Of a DNA stretch of 19,578 nt, positions 1 to 7,873 are shown piece by piece. The stretch covers positions 1 through 19,578 of the forward strand of contig JAQUTO010000004.1 in assembly GCA_028694305.1 (NCBI GenBank), written 5' to 3'. The notes under the pieces were generated by a model. The model had not been told where the DNA came from. It ran no database searches and saw only the letters and a program-made list of their open reading frames with translations. Numbering within the stretch: position 1 is the first letter of the stretch; the number at the start of each line of letters is the position of its first letter. Source of the stretch: Bacilli bacterium. GTDB taxonomy: Bacteria; Bacillota_I; Bacilli_A; RFN20; UBA1709. Both the position numbers and the translations under genes were made by a program.

Positions 1-2
1 AT

Positions 3-968
3 GAATTAACATTACGACCACAAACTCTGAAAGAATATGTCGGTCAAACTCAAATCAAGCATAACCTTGATGTTTTTATTAAAGCCGCTTTACAAAGAAA
101 TGAAGCTTTAGACCATGTTTTACTCTACGGTCCACCAGGTCTTGGAAAGACAACTTTGGCCCATGTTATCGCAAATGAAATGCATGGCCATATTATTGTT
201 GTGAGTGGTCCAAGTATTGAAAAAACAGGCGATTTAGCAGCTATTTTATCATCTTTAGAGGCGGGAGATGTTTTGTTTATTGATGAAATTCACCGTCTAC
301 CTAGAGTAGTAGAAGAAGTTTTATATTCGGCGATGGAAGATTATAAAATCAGTGTGGTGATTGGTAAGGAGAGTGGAGCCCATTCTATTACCTTAGATTT
401 ACCACCATTTACCTTAATTGGAGCGACAACTCGGAGTGGCGATTTATCATCACCATTACGGGACCGTTTTGGAATTACGATGAGACTGGAATATTATAGT
501 GATGCTGAGATTCGTCAAATCATCAATCGGACCAGTAAAGTTTTTGCTGTTCCAATCAGCGAAGAGGCCGCTACTATTATCACTAAAAGATCTAGAAAGA
601 CGCCCCGTGTTGCTAATCGCCTATTTAGAAGAGTTCGTGACTTTGCAACTATTGAATCTAAAGAAGGTAAAATTACTTTAGAAATTGCAACAAATGCTTT
701 GAATGCTTTAAAAGTTGATGAACTTGGTTTAGATGATATTGATTTGCGCTATTTACATGGAATTATTGAACGTTTCCATGGCGGTCCAGTTGGCGTCGAA
801 GCTGTTGCTGCTGCTATCGGAGAAGAGGTCATGACCTTAGAAGATGTTTGCGAACCTTACTTATTACAAATTGGTTTGATTAATCGAACACCTAGGGGAA
901 GAGTAGCCACAGAAAAGGCTTATCAACACCTTCATCTTACCTACCAAAATACGCTCTTTAATGGCTAG
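3..968 (+). CDS. ruvB: Holliday junction branch migration ATPase RuvB, 5' partial
   Basis: RuvB is the hexameric AAA+ motor that, with RuvA, drives branch migration of Holliday junctions in recombinational repair. The reading frame is open from base 3, so the N-terminus lies outside the window; 321 residues are visible and by comparison with B. subtilis RuvB only about 15-20 are missing. Seen directly: Walker A GPPGLGKT at bases 129-152, Walker B DEIHR around 282-296, sensor 1 GATTRSG, the arginine-finger segment PLRDRFG, and the C-terminal winged-helix segment with GGPVG, IGEE, EPYLLQIG and RTPRGR. One oddity: the usually glycine-containing RSRGTPR sensor-2 motif reads RSRKTPR (Lys codon 597-599). 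The gene ends TAG and is followed by a terminator, so it closes the upstream ruv operon. Identification is secure. Confidence 0.97.
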   Translation, partial: ELTLRPQTLKEYVGQTQIKHNLDVFIKAALQRNEALDHVLLYGPPGLGKTTLAHVIANEMHGHIIVVSGPSIEKTGDLAAILSSLEAGDVLFIDEIHRLPRVVEEVLYSAMEDYKISVVIGKESGAHSITLDLPPFTLIGATTRSGDLSSPLRDRFGITMRLEYYSDAEIRQIINRTSKVFAVPISEEAATIITKRSRKTPRVANRLFRRVRDFATIESKEGKITLEIATNALNALKVDELGLDDIDLRYLHGIIERFHGGPVGVEAVAAAIGEEVMTLEDVCEPYLLQIGLINRTPRGRVATEKAYQHLHLTYQNTLFNG

Positions 969-994
969 ATATTAATAATTATCTGAAAAGTTCA

Positions 995-1013
995 TTGAAA
1001 TAGAATATTTCAA
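995..1013. repeat. Perfect 8-bp inverted repeat upstream of secDF
   Basis: The arms TTGAAATA (995-1002) and TATTTCAA (1006-1013) are perfect inverted copies separated by GAA. The element is AT-rich, so a weak RNA hairpin or a protein-binding site are both possible. It sits just upstream of the best candidate -35 box for secDF (1015-1020). An operator role is inference only. Confidence 0.45.
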
Positions 1014-1014
1014 G

Positions 1015-1043
1015 TTGTATTTTTCACCTCAAAATGCTATAGT
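1015..1043 (+). promoter_or_regulatory. Predicted secDF promoter (extended -10)
   Basis: A -35-like TTGTAT at 1015-1020 is followed after 17 bp by TATAGT at 1038-1043, preceded by a TGC extended -10 motif at 1035-1037. Transcription would start near 1050, inside the left side of the terminator hairpin at 1045-1072. A secDF transcript would therefore lack most of the left arm and escape termination. Confidence 0.45.
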
Positions 1044-1044
1044 T

Positions 1045-1078
1045 ATAGGGCAACATAATATGTTGGCCCTATTTTTTG
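1045..1078 (+). terminator. Rho-independent terminator after ruvB
   Basis: ATAGGGC (1045-1051) pairs perfectly with GCCCTAT (1066-1072). The stem continues after one bulged G with AACAT (1052-1056) against ATGTT (1060-1064), leaving a 3-nt loop, and a run of six T follows at 1072-1077. This is a classic strong intrinsic terminator separating ruvB from secDF. Confidence 0.88.
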
Positions 1079-1113
1079 GTGTTATCGGTAAATAGGAGAA
1101 AAGGAGAGATATA

Positions 1114-3594
1114 ATGCGTAGATTTTTTGCATTTATTGTATTAGCAATTACAATTTTAACAATTTCCATAGCTAATATTCCTTCCATTGCTTCAGGGATG
1201 AATCAAGGTATCGAATTCAAGGGTGGCTTTGAAATTCTGTATGAAGTTTTGGATCAAGACGGCGAAGAATTCATAGATAGCGATAAATCCGCTGCTACAG
1301 CATCAGCTGCAGAAGTCATTTCCAATCGTATTGATATTGCTGGTGTTAAAAACCCACAAATCAGTATTGAAGGAACTGACATGGTTCGGGTTACTATCGC
1401 TAGTAAAAATGAAAGCGAAACCGCTTCGATTCGTGAATTATTAACCTCTAATGCTGAGATTACTTTTAGAGATGTTAATGATAATTTGTTAGCCACTGCC
1501 AGTGAATTATTACAAGATAATGGCGCTGGACTTGACTATCAAGATGGTTCGCCTGTTGTAAGTTTAAAGATTAAAGACACCGATTTATGGACCCAAATGA
1601 CGACATATATCTCGGGCTTAAGTGATGGCAGTAACCGAATTGTCATCTGGTTAGGCTTTGAGGAAAAATACGCTGAAACTAATAGTTATGGTTTCACTGG
1701 AGATAGTTATTCAACTGTTTCCAATAACCCAGAAGCCGCTGGTAAGATGGTCTCTGATGCGACAGTATCGCAAACTTTCTATAGTGACGTAATTATCACT
1801 GGTTCGTTTAGTGCTGAAACTGCTCAAAAGATGGCTAACTTAATTGCTGCCGGAACAATTGATTTCACTTTAAAAGAGATTTCTGTTACTTCTGTTGGTG
1901 CCGCTTATGGTAGTAATGCTTTCAATCAATCACTGATTGCTGGCGCGATTGGTCTAGGTGCTGTAGCCGTCTTAATGATTATTTTCTATGGTATTGCAGG
2001 CGTTGTTTCTGCCATCTCATTAGTTGCTTTCGTTGTCTTAATTCTCTTTGGCTTTAACTGGTTGGGCGGGGAATATGGTCCGGATACTATTGCCGCCACT
2101 GTTATAGCTATAGGTATGGCAGTTGATGCTAATATCATTACTTTCGAGCGGATTAAGGATGAATTATATAAAGGTAAATCGCTCAGAAGAGCCTTTAGTG
2201 AAGGTACTACAAAGTCATTATCATCAATTATGGATGGTAATATCACAACCTTAATTGCGGCTGTTTCCTTGTATTTGTTTGGAACAAGAACCGTTAAAGG
2301 TTTTGCAACAATGTTAATTATTTCTATCTTCTTTACCGTTATCGTCATGGTCTTTATTTCCAAAGGACTTTTATCCTTACTTTGCCAATCTCAATTCTTC
2401 CAAAACAAGAAGAACTGGTTTGGGGTTAGAAATAAAGATATACCTGATGTTAATAAAGGGGAGAGCCAACACTTCTTTGGTCACTTTGCTAAAGTTGACT
2501 TCAATAAGAAGGGTAAATGGATTGCTTTAGGCACGAGTTCCTTTGCTGTCTTGGGCTTAGTTGTCATCTTAATTATGAAACTTGCTACTGGTTCAGGTTT
2601 GAATTTAGGTATTCAATTCTCACAAGGTACTAAGTTATATTATATGACTGCCGATTCTTCGATGAGTACAGTGGAAGATGTTAAAAACTTCTTCTTAACT
2701 AATGAAGATATTACGGTTGTGCCAGATCAAGTTATTGTTGGTACAACTGAAACTGAAGTTTCTGATGCCATTTTATCCTTGTATAAAACTGATTTAGACG
2801 CTATGAATGCAAAAATTGATGGTAACACCTTAACTCTTTATACGGTCTCATGTTCCTTTAAAACTGAACTAAATCAAGATGTTATGATTGCCATTAATGC
2901 TTATTTTGGTACTGATCATGATACCTACTTAGATATTTATGATAGTGGCTTCACTTTGAACTTTGTTTCACCAATTGTGGCTGCTTCTACTGTTAAGAAT
3001 GCACTTTATTCGCTTTCAATTGCAGTGGTCTTTATCATTTTATATATTGCTTGGAGATTTAAGTGGACTTTCTCAATCTCTGCTATTGTCCCATTAATTC
3101 ATGACTCGCTATTTATGTTAGCATTCTTTGCTATCTTTAGAATTGAAGTCAACATTGAATTCATTTCAGCAGTATTAGCTATTATTGGTTATTCTGTTAA
3201 CGATACTATCGTTGAATTCGATAGAATTAGAGAGAATATTGTGGATTCTGAGAAGAAACAATTAACACCAGCTGAAAGATACGATATTGTTAATAAATCC
3301 TTACAACAAACGATTGGACGTTCAATTATGACCACGGTTTCTACCTTATTAACAGTTATTGCACTCTTAATCTTTGGTAGTTCAGCCTCAACTAACTTCA
3401 ATATTGCTATGTTGGTTGGCTTAATTGCTGGTACATTCTCATCTGTTTGCTTAGCACCTTGGATTTGGTTAAGACTTGAAGTCTTAAGAGATAAGATTAA
3501 AGCTTATCGTAAAGCCAAGAAAGATGCTAGGGTTAAAGTTGAATCTGGTGAGCCTGAAGAATATATTTTCTACGGGATCAATGATTATAAATAA
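1114..3594 (+). CDS. secDF: Fused protein-export membrane protein SecDF
   Basis: SecDF uses the proton gradient to pull secreted proteins across the membrane after SecA/SecYEG translocation. The 826-residue product is a SecD-SecF fusion of the Bacilli type and somewhat longer than the B. subtilis protein. Order seen: TM1 (about 4-24), extracytoplasmic P1 domain, a SecD transmembrane bundle (about 270-425), a hydrophilic linker, the SecF first helix (about 468-490), a second external domain, then the SecF bundle (about 628-795). The SecD motif GMAVDANIITFERIK places the conserved proton-relay aspartate at residue 338, and the SecF counterpart GYSVNDTIVEFDRI has Asp697. AAGGAGA at 1101-1107 supports this ATG. 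The start of apt follows 14 nt after the stop, so the two genes are probably co-transcribed. No yajC is adjacent here. Confidence 0.96.
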   Translation: MRRFFAFIVLAITILTISIANIPSIASGMNQGIEFKGGFEILYEVLDQDGEEFIDSDKSAATASAAEVISNRIDIAGVKNPQISIEGTDMVRVTIASKNESETASIRELLTSNAEITFRDVNDNLLATASELLQDNGAGLDYQDGSPVVSLKIKDTDLWTQMTTYISGLSDGSNRIVIWLGFEEKYAETNSYGFTGDSYSTVSNNPEAAGKMVSDATVSQTFYSDVIITGSFSAETAQKMANLIAAGTIDFTLKEISVTSVGAAYGSNAFNQSLIAGAIGLGAVAVLMIIFYGIAGVVSAISLVAFVVLILFGFNWLGGEYGPDTIAATVIAIGMAVDANIITFERIKDELYKGKSLRRAFSEGTTKSLSSIMDGNITTLIAAVSLYLFGTRTVKGFATMLIISIFFTVIVMVFISKGLLSLLCQSQFFQNKKNWFGVRNKDIPDVNKGESQHFFGHFAKVDFNKKGKWIALGTSSFAVLGLVVILIMKLATGSGLNLGIQFSQGTKLYYMTADSSMSTVEDVKNFFLTNEDITVVPDQVIVGTTETEVSDAILSLYKTDLDAMNAKIDGNTLTLYTVSCSFKTELNQDVMIAINAYFGTDHDTYLDIYDSGFTLNFVSPIVAASTVKNALYSLSIAVVFIILYIAWRFKWTFSISAIVPLIHDSLFMLAFFAIFRIEVNIEFISAVLAIIGYSVNDTIVEFDRIRENIVDSEKKQLTPAERYDIVNKSLQQTIGRSIMTTVSTLLTVIALLIFGSSASTNFNIAMLVGLIAGTFSSVCLAPWIWLRLEVLRDKIKAYRKAKKDARVKVESGEPEEYIFYGINDYK

Positions 3595-3608
3595 AGGAGA
3601 TCATTAAC

Positions 3609-4124
3609 ATGGATTTAAAAAAGTATATTGCCGATGTTCCTAACTTTCCAAAAGAAGGAATCTTATTTAGAGACATTACGCCTTTAATGGCTGATGGAGC
3701 GGCCTTTAAATATGCTTGTGACCAATTGATTGCTTTTGCTAAAGCACACAATGCTGAAGTAGTCGTGGGTCCAGAATCAAGAGGTTTTATCTTTGGTTGC
3801 CCAATCTCTTATGAACTAGGAATTGGCTTTACTCCAATTAGAAAACCGCATAAACTCCCACGGGAAACGGTGGAATTAAAATATGATCTCGAATATGGTA
3901 GTAATACTTTATGTATGCATAAAGATGGTATCAAACCTGGTCAAAGAGTTCTCGTTGTTGATGATTTACTAGCTACAGGGGGAACTGTCGATGCCACCAT
4001 TAAACTTGTTGAAGGTTTAGGTGGTAAGGTTATTGGTTGTGCCTTTTTAATTGAACTTGTCGACCTTAAGGGTAGAAGTAAAATTAGAAAAGGCATTGAC
4101 GTCTTAACTTTAATGAAATATTAA
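3609..4124 (+). CDS. apt: Adenine phosphoribosyltransferase
   Basis: Apt salvages adenine by converting adenine and PRPP into AMP and pyrophosphate in the cytoplasm. The product is 171 residues, the usual family length. The PRPP-binding loop VLVVDDLLATGGT is at residues 114-126, and the N-terminal signatures PNFPKEGILFRDITPL and GPESRGFIFG are typical of Apt rather than Hpt or Xpt. The SD sequence AAAGGAGA overlaps the secDF stop codon, so translation is probably coupled. The gene lies directly before rel, as in Bacillus; this makes functional sense because Apt controls AMP supply and Rel consumes GTP/GDP and ATP. Confidence 0.97.
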   Translation: MDLKKYIADVPNFPKEGILFRDITPLMADGAAFKYACDQLIAFAKAHNAEVVVGPESRGFIFGCPISYELGIGFTPIRKPHKLPRETVELKYDLEYGSNTLCMHKDGIKPGQRVLVVDDLLATGGTVDATIKLVEGLGGKVIGCAFLIELVDLKGRSKIRKGIDVLTLMKY

Positions 4125-4141
4125 AAAGAAAGGGGATTTCT

Positions 4142-6385
4142 ATGGATGAGTCACTTCGTAAAAGAGGTTATGGGGCAACTGCCGCTGATGTCTTTTTAGA
4201 GTGCGAGAAATACATTCATAGCCCTGCTGATCTTGAACAAATAAAGAAGGCTTATGCCTTTGCTGATAAGGTTCATGCTGGTAAGTTTAGAAAATCCGGT
4301 GAGCCTTATGTTTATCATTTAATTGAAGTTGCTTATATTTTAGCAACACTCCAAACCGGACCTGAAACAGTTGCGGCTGGTTTTTTGCATGACACAATAG
4401 AAGATTGTGGCGTTACAATTGAACAATTATCCAAAGAATTTAGTCCCCAAATTGCTAGTCTAGTTGATAGTGTAACTAAAGTAACACGTTTAGGTGCTAT
4501 GACTAAGGAAGAGTTTTATGCTGAAAATCACCGTAAAATTTTCATCGCCATGGCTAAAGATATTCGGGTTATTATTATTAAACTTGCTGATAGATTGCAT
4601 AATATGCGGACTTTGTATGCCCAACCAGAAGAAGCTCAAAAGCGAATTTCTAAAGAGACTTTGGAGGTTTATGCTCCAATCGCCCACCGGCTTGGTATTA
4701 ATACCATTAAAAGCGAACTAGAAGACTTATCTTTAAAATACCTAGAACCTGAAAAATACCATAATATTTCGGCCTTACTCCATAAAAAAGAAGCTGAAAG
4801 AAATGAACTTGTTAAAAGCATGTCGATTAAGATTGAAACTCTATTAAAAGAGCACAATATCCCATATCGTATGGCGGGACGGGTCAAGAATATTTATAGT
4901 ATTTACAAGAAAATCTATGTTAAAAAGCGGAAATTTGAAGAAATTTACGATTTACAGGCATTAAGAGTCATTACTGATACTGAAACTCATTGTTATGAAG
5001 TCCTTGGTTACATCCACGCGATTTATCGACCAATTCCTGGACGTTTTAAGGACTATATTGCAATGCCTAAGCCAAATATGTATCAGTCATTACATACAAC
5101 CATCTTATCGGAAGATGGCGGTGTTTTTGAGATTCAAATTAGAACAGAACAGATGGACCAAATCGCCGAAAGTGGTGTTGCGGCTCACTGGAGATATAAA
5201 GAGAATATTGCTTACGACCCAGCCAAAGTTCAAAAGGAAATTGAAGAGAAGTTGGCTTGGTTTAGAGAATTAGTTACTTATAGTGCTGATGTTGAAGAAG
5301 ATGATGCCCAAGCTTATGTTGAATCATTACAACATGATATTTTTGATGCTAATGTTTACATTTTAACTCCAAAAGGAAGGGTTATTGACTTACCAAATGG
5401 TTCAACACCAGTTGATTTTGCTTATAAAATCCATACTCAAGTCGGTAATGCTACCATTGGAGCCATTGTTAATGGTGTGATTGTGCCACTCGATACTGAA
5501 CTAAAAACAGGTGATATTGTCGATATTAAAACCACTAAAACAAATCCAGCACCTAGCGAGGACTGGTTAAAGTTTGTTAAGACTTCTGGTGCGAGAAATG
5601 CCATCAGAAAAGCCTTAATCAAGCATAATAGTGATACTAACCGTGAACAGGTAATTGATGATGAACGGCAAAAACTAGAAGAAACAATTAAAGAAGCGGG
5701 ATTAGATCTAAAGACCATTTATAAGAAGATTGATAATCCAGAGTTCTTGAAATCTTATAATGTTGATACTCTTGATAACTTCCTCTTTGCTTGCTATAGT
5801 CGTTCTATCAACACTAGAAATGTGATTGATTCCTTTAAACAAGAGAAGTTAAAGTTAGAAAAACAAGCCAAAGCCGAAGAAGAAATTTTATCTCACTCTA
5901 AAAAGAGACAAAGCAAACGCTTTAAGAGTATTGGAATTATTTTACCTGGAGCGGATAATATAGCAGTGAGTTTCTCGCAATGTTGTTCACCAATTCCGGG
6001 TGATGATATTGTCGGTTATATTTCAAAAGGGCAAGGTGTTAAGATTCACCGGGCTGATTGTCCAAATATTAAAAATGAAGCTCAACGTTTAATTGATGTT
6101 GAATGGGATTATGACTTCTTAAAGGAGAATAAAGCCTTACATTATGCTGATATTCAAATAACAGCGAAAGATCGGCCCAATCTACTTGTTGATGCCATGA
6201 ACTTATTAAGCCAAATGAAGATTCAAATTACTTCAGTTAGTGCTTTAAAACGGGGAGAATCAACTTCGGCTCAGATTCAGTTATGTATCTTAGTTGCTGA
6301 TTCAACCCAATTACAAGATGTCATGAATTCGATTAAAACTAACGTTAAAGATGTCTATGAAGTTAATCGTTATACTAAAAACTAG
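4142..6385 (+). CDS. rel: Bifunctional (p)ppGpp synthetase/hydrolase Rel
   Basis: Rel is the long RelA/SpoT homologue that makes and degrades the alarmone (p)ppGpp in response to amino acid starvation on the ribosome. The 747-residue product is full length. Seen: an HD hydrolase domain with H59, the HDTIED block at 83-88 and D150 in LADRLHNMRT, consistent with active hydrolase; a synthetase domain with RFKD at 301-304, the RXKD form found in bifunctional Rel rather than the EXDD form of RelA; a TGS domain from about 399 to 465; a helical region; a zinc-finger-like domain with C614, C615, H636 and C640; and a C-terminal ACT domain from about 670. The SD is AAAGGGGA and ATG starts at 4142. It sits 17 nt after apt and 11 nt before hisS, so amino-acid sensing and tRNA charging genes share an operon. 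Confidence 0.97.
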   Translation: MDESLRKRGYGATAADVFLECEKYIHSPADLEQIKKAYAFADKVHAGKFRKSGEPYVYHLIEVAYILATLQTGPETVAAGFLHDTIEDCGVTIEQLSKEFSPQIASLVDSVTKVTRLGAMTKEEFYAENHRKIFIAMAKDIRVIIIKLADRLHNMRTLYAQPEEAQKRISKETLEVYAPIAHRLGINTIKSELEDLSLKYLEPEKYHNISALLHKKEAERNELVKSMSIKIETLLKEHNIPYRMAGRVKNIYSIYKKIYVKKRKFEEIYDLQALRVITDTETHCYEVLGYIHAIYRPIPGRFKDYIAMPKPNMYQSLHTTILSEDGGVFEIQIRTEQMDQIAESGVAAHWRYKENIAYDPAKVQKEIEEKLAWFRELVTYSADVEEDDAQAYVESLQHDIFDANVYILTPKGRVIDLPNGSTPVDFAYKIHTQVGNATIGAIVNGVIVPLDTELKTGDIVDIKTTKTNPAPSEDWLKFVKTSGARNAIRKALIKHNSDTNREQVIDDERQKLEETIKEAGLDLKTIYKKIDNPEFLKSYNVDTLDNFLFACYSRSINTRNVIDSFKQEKLKLEKQAKAEEEILSHSKKRQSKRFKSIGIILPGADNIAVSFSQCCSPIPGDDIVGYISKGQGVKIHRADCPNIKNEAQRLIDVEWDYDFLKENKALHYADIQITAKDRPNLLVDAMNLLSQMKIQITSVSALKRGESTSAQIQLCILVADSTQLQDVMNSIKTNVKDVYEVNRYTKN

Positions 6386-6396
6386 GAGGGTTTATT

Positions 6397-7839
6397 ATGG
6401 ATTACAAATTACCACGTGGTACTGAAGATTTTTTACCAGAAGTTACAACTAAAAGGGAAATTACTAGCAATTTATTAAGATCAATCGCTACAGATTTTGG
6501 TTATCATGAAATTGAAACACCAATGTTTGAAAACCTAGAAGTCTTCTCAAGAACTTCCGGTGAGAGCAGCGATATTGTTACCAAAGAAATGTATGTATTT
6601 AAAGACCGTGGTGATAGGATGATGGCCTTAAGACCTGAAGGTACTGCTGGTGTAGTTAGAGCCTTTGTCGAGCACAAACTCTACGCCACCGAAGAATTAC
6701 CTTACAAGGTTTATTATTTACAACCAGCCTTCCGTTATGAACGTCCTCAAAAAGGTAGATATCGGCAACATACTCAATTTGGCCTAGAAGCGATTGGAGC
6801 TTCTTTACCAGAAAATGATGCTGAATTAATTTTACAAATTTTCCATATGTATTCATCCTTAGGTTTACAAAACTTTTATTTTAAACTTAATTGCTTAGGT
6901 GATGATGCTTCAAGAAAGAAGTATGTGGCCGAACTTAAAAAGTATTTTGAACCACATCTAGATGAGCTTTGCGAAGATTGTCATGCTCGCTATGAAAAGA
7001 ATCCATTAAGAATTTTAGATTGCAAAGTAGATTGTAATAAAGATTTCTTTAAAAATGCCCCTAAAATCGGTGATTTTATTAGTGAAGAATCAAAAGCTAA
7101 GTTCCAAACTATCACTGATTATTTAGAAGAATATCAAGTACCATATGTCCTAGATCCAGGTCTAGTTAGAGGCTTAGATTACTATAGCGAACTTGTTTTT
7201 GAAATCTATGAAAAAGGGCATGAAGATAACGGTGCCATCGGTGCTGGTGGTCGCTATAACAGTTTAGTTAAAGAATTAGGTGGTCCAGATTTACCTTGTG
7301 TCGGTTTTGCAACTGGGTTAGAAAGATTAATCCAAGCTTTAGATGATAATCACATCTTTGATCAACTCGATACTGGTTTAATTGCTTATGTTATGCCACT
7401 CGAAAAGAGTGTCTTCCAATATGCCTTTAATGTCGCAATGCACTTACGTTTTAATGAAATTCCAACTGAATTTGATTATGCCTGTCGCTCTTTGAAGGCC
7501 CAATTCAAGAGTGTAGATAAGAAAAAGGCTAAGTTTGCGATTCTAATTGGAAATACTGAGATGTTAGCCTCATCCGTTACCATTAAGAATAATGAAACTA
7601 AAGAACAAAAACTCATTCGGGTTGAAGATTTAGTTAACTTCATCATGGATGAATTACTGAAGATGCAAGAAGCAGCTGAAAAAGAAGCCAGCCATGAGGG
7701 TAGTTGTTGCTGTGAAGAGCATGCCGATAAAGATAGTTGTTGTTGCCAAGATAAATGTGCTTGTGATGAGCATGAACATAAAGAAAAAGATGGTTGCTGC
7801 CACAATGGTGAACATTGCGAATGCAAGCATGAAAAATAG
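6397..7839 (+). CDS. hisS: Histidyl-tRNA synthetase with Cys/His-rich C-terminal tail
   Basis: HisRS charges tRNA-His with histidine. The class II core is complete: PRGTEDFLP at the start, motif 2 around FRYERPQKGRYRQ (112-124), the histidine-binding signature LVRGLDYY at 256-263, and motif 3 GFATGLERL at 303-311. An anticodon-binding domain follows to about residue 425. The product is 480 residues, while ordinary bacterial HisRS is about 420-430. The extra part has an acidic helix-like stretch and then a tail with Cys at 437-439, 448-450, 454, 456, 467, 468, 474 and 476, and His at 433, 442, 459, 461, 469, 473 and 478. Such a density of thiols and imidazoles suggests metal binding; the function is unknown. 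The SD TAGGAGGG overlaps the rel stop, indicating coupling. The gene is not HisZ, because motif 2 and the HisA signature are intact. Confidence 0.96.
   Translation: MDYKLPRGTEDFLPEVTTKREITSNLLRSIATDFGYHEIETPMFENLEVFSRTSGESSDIVTKEMYVFKDRGDRMMALRPEGTAGVVRAFVEHKLYATEELPYKVYYLQPAFRYERPQKGRYRQHTQFGLEAIGASLPENDAELILQIFHMYSSLGLQNFYFKLNCLGDDASRKKYVAELKKYFEPHLDELCEDCHARYEKNPLRILDCKVDCNKDFFKNAPKIGDFISEESKAKFQTITDYLEEYQVPYVLDPGLVRGLDYYSELVFEIYEKGHEDNGAIGAGGRYNSLVKELGGPDLPCVGFATGLERLIQALDDNHIFDQLDTGLIAYVMPLEKSVFQYAFNVAMHLRFNEIPTEFDYACRSLKAQFKSVDKKKAKFAILIGNTEMLASSVTIKNNETKEQKLIRVEDLVNFIMDELLKMQEAAEKEASHEGSCCCEEHADKDSCCCQDKCACDEHEHKEKDGCCHNGEHCECKHEK
7693..7836 (+). other. Cys/His-rich metal-binding-like tail of HisRS (internal duplication)
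   Basis: This segment encodes residues 433-480 of HisRS: 12 Cys and 7 His in 48 residues, with the rest mostly Glu, Asp and Lys. Two DNA segments resemble each other: 7711-7746 encodes CEEHADKDSCCC and 7762-7800 encodes CDEHEHKEKDGCC, with shared words TGTGA-GAGCATG, ATAAAG and GTTG-TGC. This indicates a partial tandem duplication. The composition resembles metallothionein-like or metallochaperone tails; metal binding is inferred from composition alone. Confidence 0.8.
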
Positions 7840-7867
7840 TTAACATAATTATTAATTATGTTATAAT
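7840..7867 (+). promoter_or_regulatory. Strong promoter of the 6S-like RNA
   Basis: TTAACA (7840-7845, five of six matches to TTGACA) is followed after 16 bp by a consensus TATAAT (7862-7867), which is preceded by the extended -10 motif TGT at 7859-7861. The expected start point, about 7 nt downstream, is G7874, exactly the first base of the RNA's closing stem. The -35 box begins one base after the hisS stop codon. Confidence 0.82.
7841..7863. repeat. Perfect 23-bp palindrome over the RNA promoter
   Basis: The arms TAACATAATTA (7841-7851) and TAATTATGTTA (7853-7863) are exact reverse complements around a single T. The element covers the -35 box, the spacer and the start of the -10 box. It has no T-tract and little GC, so it is a poor terminator for hisS. 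An operator for a dimeric regulator is possible but unproven. Confidence 0.7.
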
Positions 7868-7873
7868 AAACTT

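Noticed and set aside
7476..7826. Open frame antisense to the 3' end of hisS, rich in Ser, Gln and Cys
   Set aside because: It is a shadow of the repetitive Cys/His codons of the HisRS tail, with no SD and no recognisable protein family.
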